Shown here: piece by piece, positions 1 to 5,392 of the stretch
How the letters are laid out: every line of letters begins with the position of its first letter
Position numbering within the stretch: the first letter of the stretch is position 1
From: Conexibacter sp.
GTDB taxonomy: Bacteria > Actinomycetota > Thermoleophilia > Solirubrobacterales > Solirubrobacteraceae
Direction: 5' to 3'
DNA length: 5,392 nt
Assembly: GCA_025964055.1 (NCBI GenBank)
Contig: JAOPZP010000477.1
Span: 1-5,392, forward strand
Notes under the pieces: model-generated
Databases searched by the model: none
What the model was told of the DNA's origin: nothing
The model's input: the letters and a program-made list of their open reading frames with translations, nothing else
Made by a program: the position numbers and the translations under genes

Positions 1-308
1 GAGCCGAACAGGTAGATCGGCTGGGTGCCCAGCGACGTGTGCGCGCACATCGTGATCGCCACCGAGCTGTCGATCCGCGTCAGCTCCTCGACGGCGATCG
101 CGTACTGCAACGAGGTCCCGCCCGCGCCGCCGACCTCCTCCGGAAACGGGATGCCCATCCACCCCAACGCCCCCATCTTGGCGACGAGCTCGTAGGGGAA
201 CGCCTTGGTCCGATCGAGCTCCTCGGCGACCGGTGCCACCTCGCTCACGGCGAAGTCGCGGACCGTGCGCTGCAGCAGCCGGGTGTCGTCGTCGAGATCG
301 AACAGCAT
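1..308 (-). CDS. Acyl-CoA dehydrogenase, N-terminal part (runs off left edge)
   Basis: This is the first 102 residues of an acyl-CoA dehydrogenase, a flavoenzyme family that oxidises acyl-CoA to 2-enoyl-CoA and passes electrons to electron-transfer flavoprotein. Only the N-terminal helical domain is present. It starts MLFDLDDDTRLLQ and carries the family landmarks FPYELV (about 38-43), GWMGIPFPEEVGGAGG (about 51-66), VEELTRIDSS (about 74-83) and HTSLGTQPI (about 90-98). The flavin-binding and catalytic-Glu regions lie outside the window, so activity and chain-length preference cannot be judged. The start is well fixed: an in-frame TGA (the aminopeptidase stop) lies five codons upstream with no other start between, and AGGG sits 8 bases before the ATG. 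It is probably co-transcribed with the aminopeptidase. By hand alignment it shares about 39 of 85 ungapped residues with the dehydrogenase at 3928-5070, so the two are clearly distinct paralogues. Confidence 0.93.
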   Translation of the reverse strand, partial: MLFDLDDDTRLLQRTVRDFAVSEVAPVAEELDRTKAFPYELVAKMGALGWMGIPFPEEVGGAGGTSLQYAIAVEELTRIDSSVAITMCAHTSLGTQPIYLFG

Positions 309-323
309 GCGACCGACCCTATG

Positions 324-1781
324 TCACTGCGGCGCCTGCGCGACGCGCTTGGCCAGCGCCACGAAGGTGCGCACCATGACGCCGGTGCCGCCCTTGGGCG
401 CGTAGGCACGGCCGCTGTCCCACGCGGTGCCGGCGATGTCGAAGTGCGCCCACGGCACGCCGCCGGTGAAGTTGTGAAGGAACTCGGCGGCGGTGCTGGA
501 GGCGCCGGTGCGCGGGGCCGCCTGGTTGGCGAGATCGGCGACCGAGCCCTTGACCAGTTCGGCGTAGCGCTCGTGCAGCGGCATGCGCCACACCAGCTCG
601 CCGGCCTGCGCCGCGGCGCCCTGGACCTCGGCGGCCCACGGCTCGTCGTCGACCCACAGGCCCGAGTAGACGCGGCCGAGCGTGCTCATGATCGCGCCGG
701 TCAGCGTCGCGGCGTCGACCAGCCGCTCGGCCCCGAGCGTCACGGCGTGGTGCAGGCAGTCGGCCAGCACGAGGCGCCCCTCGGCGTCGGTGTTGTCGAC
801 CTGCACGGTCTTGCCCGCGGCCGTCGTGAACACGTCGCCGGGCTTCATCGCACGCGGGCCGAGGAGGTTCTCGGTCGCGCCGACGACCGCGACGATCCGC
901 ACCGGCAGCTCCAGCTCGGCGATCGCGCCGACGGCCTCCAGCACGGCGGCCCCGCCCGTCATGTCGTACTTCATGTCGGCCATCGAGCCGGCGGGCTTGA
1001 TCGAGATGCCGCCCGAGTCGAAGGTCACGCCCTTGCCGACGAGGCCGAGCACAGGCCCTGCCGCATCCGCGGGCTCGTACCGCAGCACGATCAGGGCGGG
1101 CTCCTCGTCGGTGCCCTGGGCGACCGCGGCGAACGCGCCCATGCCGAGCGCCTCGATGCCGGCGCGGCCGGTCACCTCGCAGGTCAGCGCGCCATGGGCG
1201 GCGGCGATCTCCTGCGCGCGCTGCCCGAGGGCCGTCGGCGTCATGCGGTTGGCCGGCGCGTTCTGCAGGTCGCGGGCGCGGTTGACCGCCTCGGTGACGA
1301 TCACGGCGCCGGCGACGGCATCGGCCTGGTCGGCGTGGTCGCTGACGATCAGCTCCCGGACCGCCGATGGCGCGCCGTCGTCCTCGCTCGACCTGGCCTC
1401 CGTGAACCGGTAGGCCGCCATCAGCGTGCCCTCGACGACGGCCCGCGCCGGCTCGTGCTCGCGCGCCTTGTGCGGGAGCTCCCAGGTCAGCACCTCGGCC
1501 CCTAGGTCTCGCGCGCGCCCGTGCGCGGCGGCGGCGGCGAGGCGCAGCGCCTCGGCGTCGAGGGCTTCCCGCGTGCCGAGGCCGACGAGGATCCAGCGCT
1601 TGCCCGCGACGTGCGCGACAGCCAGGTGCTGCGGCTTGGCGCGCGCCTCGCCCGCGTCGACCAGCGCCTGCAGCGGACCGCCGTCGAGGTCGTGCGGGAT
1701 GCCCTCACCCTCGATCAGGCCCACGACGACGGTGTCGGCGGCGGTGGACGCCGCGGCCTCGGTGGTGGCGGTCACGCGCAT
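324..1781 (-). CDS. pepA: Leucyl aminopeptidase, peptidase family M17 (PepA type)
   Basis: This is a cytosolic two-metal aminopeptidase that removes N-terminal residues from peptides. The 485-residue product is close to the E. coli PepA length of 503. An N-terminal macro-like domain (about 1-150) precedes the catalytic domain. The M17 signature NTDAEGRL is at 330-337. The metal ligands appear to be K250, D255, D273, D332 and E334, with K262 and R336 as catalytic residues; the spacing between them equals that of E. coli K270/D275/K282/D293/D352/E354/R356. The C-terminal PWAHFDIAGTAW (443-454) is also typical. The ATG at 1781 is preferred because MRVTATTE begins the conserved fold. A start at 1832 would add 17 residues (MRARPPESG...) that look non-homologous. 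No good Shine-Dalgarno precedes the chosen ATG, so a leaderless or weakly initiated message is possible. The acyl-CoA dehydrogenase follows after 15 bases in the same frame. All key residues are present, so it should be active. Confidence 0.96.
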   Translation of the reverse strand: MRVTATTEAAASTAADTVVVGLIEGEGIPHDLDGGPLQALVDAGEARAKPQHLAVAHVAGKRWILVGLGTREALDAEALRLAAAAAHGRARDLGAEVLTWELPHKAREHEPARAVVEGTLMAAYRFTEARSSEDDGAPSAVRELIVSDHADQADAVAGAVIVTEAVNRARDLQNAPANRMTPTALGQRAQEIAAAHGALTCEVTGRAGIEALGMGAFAAVAQGTDEEPALIVLRYEPADAAGPVLGLVGKGVTFDSGGISIKPAGSMADMKYDMTGGAAVLEAVGAIAELELPVRIVAVVGATENLLGPRAMKPGDVFTTAAGKTVQVDNTDAEGRLVLADCLHHAVTLGAERLVDAATLTGAIMSTLGRVYSGLWVDDEPWAAEVQGAAAQAGELVWRMPLHERYAELVKGSVADLANQAAPRTGASSTAAEFLHNFTGGVPWAHFDIAGTAWDSGRAYAPKGGTGVMVRTFVALAKRVAQAPQ

Positions 1782-1897
1782 GGTCGGCGAGGCTAGATGA
1801 TCGGCGCCGGATTCCGGCGGCCGTGCTCGCACGCCGCTACTCGTTACCGTTCGCCCCCCAAGCTGTCCTGACCAGACGAGAGAGACCGGACCCCTTC
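1782..1897. promoter_or_regulatory. Divergent intergenic region, pepA / thiolase
   Basis: This 116-base gap must hold the promoters for both directions, since the flanking genes point away from each other. Toward the aminopeptidase, TAGCCT (complement of 1790-1795) fits the actinobacterial -10 pattern TANNNT and ends 8 bases before the ATG, which would give a leaderless or nearly leaderless transcript. Toward the thiolase, TACCGT (1845-1850) fits the same pattern about 48 bases before its ATG. Neither has a recognisable -35 box, so both are weak guesses. A near-palindrome at 1805-1819 is listed separately. A purine-rich GAGAGA (1878-1883) and a GGA (1888-1890) are the only ribosome-binding candidates for the thiolase. 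Confidence 0.4.
1805..1819. promoter_or_regulatory. 15-base near-palindrome, possible operator
   Basis: CGCCGGA-T-TCCGGCG has two perfectly complementary 7-base arms around a single central T. It lies 23 bases upstream of the aminopeptidase ATG, over the place where the -35 element of the proposed leftward promoter would fall (about 1813-1818). A dimeric repressor or activator could bind here and affect one or both directions. No regulator family is recognised from the sequence. Short GC palindromes arise by chance in DNA of this composition, so confidence is low. Confidence 0.25.
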
Positions 1898-3088
1898 ATG
1901 CCCAAGACCGTCATCCTCGGCACCGCGCGCACCCCGATCGGGAAGCTCGGCGGCGGCCTGTCCACCGTCGACGCCACCGATCTCGGGGCGACCGCGATCA
2001 CCGCTGCGCTCGAGCGCGCCGACGTCGCTCCCGACCAGGTCGACCACGTCGTCATGGGCCAGGTCATCCAGGCCGGCCAGGGCCAGGTGCCCTCGCGCCA
2101 GGCCCAGATCAAGGCCGGGATCCCGAAGGGAGTCTCCAGCGAGACCGTCAACAAGGTCTGCGCCTCGGGCCTGCGCGCGACGGTGATCCTCGACCAGGCG
2201 ATCCGCGCCGGCGACGTCACGGTCGGCGTCGGCGGCGGCATGGAGTCCATGTCCGGCGCGCCGTACCTGCTGCCCCAGGCACGCTTCGGCTACCGCATGG
2301 GCGACGCCAAGGCGCTGGACTCGATGGTCCACGACGGCCTGACCAACCCGTTCAGCGGCCGCCAGATGTTCGACGAGGCCACCGAGGTCGGCGACGAGCT
2401 GGAGCTGACCCGGCCCGACCTCGACCGCTGGGCCCTGCGCAGCCACGAGCGCGCGCTGGCCGCCATCGACGAGGGCCGGATGGCCGACGAGATCGTCGCG
2501 GTCACGATCAAGGGACGCAAGGGGGACACCGTGGTCGAGGTCGACGAGGGCCCGCGCCGCGGCTCGACGCTGGAGGCGCTGAGCAAGCTGCCCGGCCTCA
2601 CCGGCAAGCAGGGCTCGCACACCGCGGGCAACTCGCCGGGCGTCAACGACGGCGGCGGCGCGCTGGTCCTCAGCTCCGAGGAATGGGCGCAGGCCAACGG
2701 CAAGACGGTGCTGGCCGAGATCGTCGGCCACGCCCAGTTCGCCAACGACTTCGCCTACCTCGCCACGACGCCCGCCGGCGCCGCGCGCAAAGCGCTCGAC
2801 AAGGCGGGCCTGCAGCCGGGCGACATCGACCTGTGGGAGATCAACGAGGCCTTCGCCTCCGTGACGCTGCAGTCGATCCGCGAGCTCGGCATCGAGGAGG
2901 ACCGCGTCAACGTCAACGGCGGCGCGGTCGCCCACGGCCACCCGATCGGCGCCTCGGGCGCGCGCATCCTCGGCGTGCTCGTGCACGAGCTGCGCCGGCG
3001 CGGCGGCGGCCTCGGCGTCGCGGCGATCTGCTCCGGCGGTGGCCAGGGCGACGCGGTCATCCTGCGCGTGCACGGCAACGGGGCGTAG
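1898..3088 (+). CDS. Thiolase (acetyl-CoA C-acetyltransferase family)
   Basis: Thiolases cleave 3-oxoacyl-CoA with CoA, or run in reverse to condense two acetyl-CoA into acetoacetyl-CoA; the protein is cytosolic and usually tetrameric. The 396-residue product has the usual length. It starts MPKTVILGTARTPIGK, the canonical N-terminus, which fixes the ATG at 1898 over the upstream GTG at 1823. The nucleophile is C88 in VNKVCASGL. NEAFA is at 316-320. The GGAVAHGHPIGASG block holds H348, and C378 lies in CSGGGQGDA; these last two match the numbering of Zoogloea ramigera thiolase (C89, H348, C378). The cover-loop region is less typical: the usual (H/Q)MGxTAE reads QMFDEAT (156-162), which may shift substrate preference. 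Degradative and biosynthetic roles cannot be separated from sequence alone, but the dehydrogenase two genes downstream favours acyl-CoA breakdown. The HAD gene follows after 7 bases, so the two are probably co-transcribed. Confidence 0.95.
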   Translation: MPKTVILGTARTPIGKLGGGLSTVDATDLGATAITAALERADVAPDQVDHVVMGQVIQAGQGQVPSRQAQIKAGIPKGVSSETVNKVCASGLRATVILDQAIRAGDVTVGVGGGMESMSGAPYLLPQARFGYRMGDAKALDSMVHDGLTNPFSGRQMFDEATEVGDELELTRPDLDRWALRSHERALAAIDEGRMADEIVAVTIKGRKGDTVVEVDEGPRRGSTLEALSKLPGLTGKQGSHTAGNSPGVNDGGGALVLSSEEWAQANGKTVLAEIVGHAQFANDFAYLATTPAGAARKALDKAGLQPGDIDLWEINEAFASVTLQSIRELGIEEDRVNVNGGAVAHGHPIGASGARILGVLVHELRRRGGGLGVAAICSGGGQGDAVILRVHGNGA

Positions 3089-3095
3089 GGCGCCC

Positions 3096-3878
3096 ATGGA
3101 CGCGGCCCTGACGCCCAACAGCGCCCGCGGGGCCGCGTTCTTCGATCTCGACCGCACGTTGATGTCCGGCTCGTCCGGGTTCTTCTGGGCCCGGGCGGCC
3201 GCGCGCGCCGGGATGATCTCGCGGCGGCGCCTCGCGCTCGACGCCTGGGAGAACGTGAAGTTCCGCCTGCGCGGCTCGACCGACGCGAGCACCGACAAGG
3301 TGATGCTCCGCGTCGGCGAGATGCTCGCCGGCAAGCGCGCGGTGGACTTCCAGCGCCTCGGCCCGCAGGTGCTGGCCGGCGTGCTGCCGCGGTTGTACCC
3401 GCAGATGCTCGAGATCGCCTGGCAGCACCAGGACGCGGGGCGGCCGGTGTTCATCGTCACCGCCGCCACGCAGGACACGGCGTCGATGATCGCGCACGTC
3501 CTGGGCTTCGACGGCGGCCTCGGCACGCCGCTGGAGGAGGCCGACGGCCTCTACACCGGCCGGCTCGCCGGGCCGTTCGCCTATCGCGACGGCAAGCCGG
3601 AGCTGATGGGCGTGCTGGCCGGCGAGCGCGGGCTCGACCTGACCGAGTCCTATGCCTACTCCGACTCGGAGTCCGACCTGCCGATGCTGCGCGCCGTGGG
3701 CCATCCCGTCGCCGTCAACCCGGACGGGACGTTGGCGCGCGTGGCCCGTGAGGAGGGCTGGGACGTCCTGCGCTTCGACCGCCTCGGCGGCCGCCTGAAG
3801 ATGCTCGGCGGCCTGACCGCCGCCACCCTGCTGGGCGCCGCCGGCGCCAGCGTCCGACGCAGGGGTGCGACGAAGTGA
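3096..3878 (+). CDS. HAD-IB family phosphatase-like hydrolase with hydrophobic C-terminus
   Basis: This 260-residue member of the haloacid dehalogenase superfamily, subfamily IB (the SerB-like group), is expected to be a Mg-dependent phosphomonoesterase. Motif I is FFDLDRTL with nucleophile D17 and acid/base D19. Motif II is T122 in VFIVTAAT, motif III is probably K167 in RDGKPEL, and motif IV is YSDSESDLPML with D190 and D194. The helical stretch at about 30-110 is the C1-type cap. Residues 236-253 (MLGGLTAATLLGAAGASV) are hydrophobic and followed by RRR, which could be a short membrane anchor or membrane-associating tail. The substrate is unknown. Related HAD-IB domains occur fused to lysophosphatidate acyltransferases in mycobacteria, so a lipid-phosphate role is possible, but phosphoserine or another small phosphate is equally open. 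The ATG at 3096 is chosen because AGGG (3087-3090) overlaps the thiolase stop and precedes it by 5 bases. The gene is tightly coupled to the thiolase, and a 49-base gap separates it from the dehydrogenase. Confidence 0.9.
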   Translation: MDAALTPNSARGAAFFDLDRTLMSGSSGFFWARAAARAGMISRRRLALDAWENVKFRLRGSTDASTDKVMLRVGEMLAGKRAVDFQRLGPQVLAGVLPRLYPQMLEIAWQHQDAGRPVFIVTAATQDTASMIAHVLGFDGGLGTPLEEADGLYTGRLAGPFAYRDGKPELMGVLAGERGLDLTESYAYSDSESDLPMLRAVGHPVAVNPDGTLARVAREEGWDVLRFDRLGGRLKMLGGLTAATLLGAAGASVRRRGATK

Positions 3879-3927
3879 GGTCGAACGTCCTCGGCGCGTT
3901 CGGTCGACCCAACTGGAGGCACGTTCG

Positions 3928-3929
<2 letters not shown>
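3879..3929 (+). promoter_or_regulatory. Dehydrogenase leader with start-occluding hairpin and competing hairpin
   Basis: In the RNA, 3881-3892 (TCGAACGTCCTC) is fully complementary to 3916-3928 (GAGGCACGTTCGA) except for one bulged C at 3920, giving 12 Watson-Crick pairs, plus a G-U pair between 3880 and 3929. This fold would bury the GGAGG ribosome-binding site and the A of the start codon. The same 5' segment can instead pair with a nearer copy: 3879-3887 with 3897-3905 (seven Watson-Crick and two G-U pairs, 9-base loop), which leaves the ribosome-binding site free. The two folds exclude each other. This arrangement could couple dehydrogenase translation to ribosomes finishing the HAD gene, or respond to a factor. 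The pairing is seen in the sequence; the regulatory role is inference. Confidence 0.4.
3915..3919 (+). promoter_or_regulatory. Ribosome-binding site of the complete acyl-CoA dehydrogenase
   Basis: GGAGG stands 8 bases before the ATG at 3928. It decides the start: the frame is open further upstream, with a GTG at 3865 inside the HAD gene, but only the ATG has a strong site and begins the normal family N-terminus MSYTELTHEQRDIRD. Confidence 0.85.
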
Positions 3930-5069
<1,140 letters not shown>

Positions 5070-5070
<1 letters not shown>

Positions 5071-5091
5071 AGTTGACTTCGGCCTCAACTT
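5070..5091 (+). terminator. Inverted repeat with CUUCGG loop at the dehydrogenase stop codon
   Basis: AAGTTGA (5070-5076) and TCAACTT (5085-5091) form a perfect 7-base-pair stem. Inside it, CTTCGG (5077-5082) can make the very stable C(UUCG)G tetraloop, leaving CC bulged. The first stem base is the last base of the TGA stop. The tail is G-rich (TTGGGGGAGG) with no U-tract, so this is not a classic intrinsic terminator. It may be a weak terminator, an mRNA 3'-end stabiliser, or a DNA operator for the downstream gene. The AT-rich arms stand out from the surrounding GC-rich sequence. Confidence 0.45.
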
Positions 5092-5120
5092 GGGGGAGGC
5101 TCGCGGCACTGTCCCCGTCC

Positions 5121-5126
5121 AGGAGG
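5121..5126 (+). promoter_or_regulatory. Ribosome-binding site of the alpha/beta hydrolase
   Basis: AGGAGG, a near-perfect Shine-Dalgarno, ends 6 bases before the GTG at 5133. It decides the start in favour of this GTG, after which the protein begins MPSIDVNGTTLHYLDDG as expected for the family. Confidence 0.85.
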
Positions 5127-5132
5127 CTCCGC

Positions 5133-5392
5133 GTGCCCAGCATCGACGTCAACGGAACGACCCTGCACTACCTCGACGACGGTCCGCGTGATGCGCCGGC
5201 GCTCGTCTTCAGCCCCTCGATGTTCTTCGACGGCCGCATGTTCGCCGCGCAGGCCGAGGCGTTCGCGGACCGCTACCGGATCATCCGCTATGACAACCGC
5301 GGGCAGGGCCAGAGCGCACGGCATCCCCGTGAGGAGCTCGACATGGACACCCAGGCGCAGGACGCCGCGGCGCTGATCGAGGCCCTGGAGCT
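5133..5392 (+). CDS. Alpha/beta hydrolase fold protein, N-terminal part (runs off right edge)
   Basis: This is the first 86 residues of an alpha/beta hydrolase, starting at GTG. The N-terminal strand pair reads MPSIDVNGTTLHYLDDG, followed by strand 3 ALVFSPSMFFDGRMF (about 23-37) and RYRIIRYDNRGQGQS (47-61), the DxRGxGxS turn typical of the fold. The usual HGxG oxyanion-hole segment is replaced by FSPSMFF, resembling the SNSL-type loop of 3-oxoadipate enol-lactonase (PcaD) relatives rather than classic lipases. The nucleophile elbow (GxSxG), acid and His lie beyond the window, so activity and substrate cannot be judged. Candidates are a lactonase, an esterase or a thioesterase-like hydrolase. 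It follows the dehydrogenase by 62 bases on the same strand, but the hairpin between them means co-transcription is not certain. Confidence 0.88.
   Translation, partial: MPSIDVNGTTLHYLDDGPRDAPALVFSPSMFFDGRMFAAQAEAFADRYRIIRYDNRGQGQSARHPREELDMDTQAQDAAALIEALE

Noticed and set aside
39..1505. 488-codon plus-strand reading frame, opposite the aminopeptidase
   Set aside because: It is rich in Arg, Gly, Ala, His and Asp with no domain pattern, lies antisense to a clearly conserved M17 enzyme, and fits the long shadow frames normal in GC-rich DNA.
1782..1832. Longer aminopeptidase start at 1832
   Set aside because: The extra 17 residues look unlike the family N-terminus and would use up much of the divergent promoter region; the ATG at 1781 gives the normal fold start.
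1823..1897. Longer thiolase start at GTG 1823
   Set aside because: The canonical thiolase N-terminus begins at the ATG at 1898; the upstream 25 residues have no family similarity.
1844..3526. 560-codon minus-strand reading frame opposite thiolase and HAD genes
   Set aside because: It crosses two real genes, has low-complexity composition and no recognisable motif; it is a GC-driven shadow.
3882..3927. CGTTCG/CGAACG repeated three times as a possible protein operator
   Set aside because: The same six bases occur at several places inside coding regions (for example around 1848, 3574, 4723 and 5261), so the motif is not specific; RNA pairing explains the arrangement better.
5073..5078. TTGACT as a -35 box for an internal promoter before the alpha/beta hydrolase
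   Set aside because: No acceptable -10 hexamer lies 16-19 bases downstream (sequence is GGGGGAGGCTC), and the match is part of the inverted repeat.
5095..5129. 8-base direct repeat GGAGGCTC at 5095-5102 and 5122-5129
   Set aside because: Only the second copy is placed before a usable start codon; the first has no nearby start, and a short GC-rich purine repeat is likely chance.

Overview
The window is very GC-rich, almost fully coding chromosomal DNA. The codon style and the gene set (paired acyl-CoA dehydrogenases, a thiolase ending in CSGGGQGDA, a HAD-IB phosphatase) suggest a high-GC Actinomycetota, possibly of the Thermoleophilia/Solirubrobacterales type. The lineage is an inference from composition and protein style; no marker gene is present.

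Layout: two transcription units diverge from a 116-base intergenic region (1782-1897). Leftward, on the minus strand, lie an M17 leucyl aminopeptidase (1781-324) and, 15 bases further on, the start of an acyl-CoA dehydrogenase (308-1) that runs off the left edge. Rightward, on the plus strand, lie a thiolase (1898-3088), a HAD-IB phosphatase-like protein with a hydrophobic C-terminus (3096-3878), a complete acyl-CoA dehydrogenase (3928-5070), and the first 86 codons of an alpha/beta hydrolase with a GTG start (5133 to the right edge).

The two dehydrogenases and the thiolase fit acyl-CoA breakdown: the dehydrogenases make the 2,3-double bond and the thiolase cleaves 3-oxoacyl-CoA. No enoyl-CoA hydratase or 3-hydroxyacyl-CoA dehydrogenase is in the window, so the pathway is incomplete here. 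The aminopeptidase is a housekeeping peptide-turnover enzyme. The HAD protein and the alpha/beta hydrolase have unknown substrates.

No mobile element, CRISPR array, tRNA, rRNA or obvious novel multi-gene system was seen. The best non-coding signals are three. Before the complete dehydrogenase, the 49-base leader can fold into a hairpin that buries both the ribosome-binding site and the first base of the start codon, and it can also form a competing hairpin. An inverted repeat with a CUUCGG loop starts at the dehydrogenase stop codon. A 15-base near-palindrome lies in the divergent promoter region. All three are read by eye and untested.
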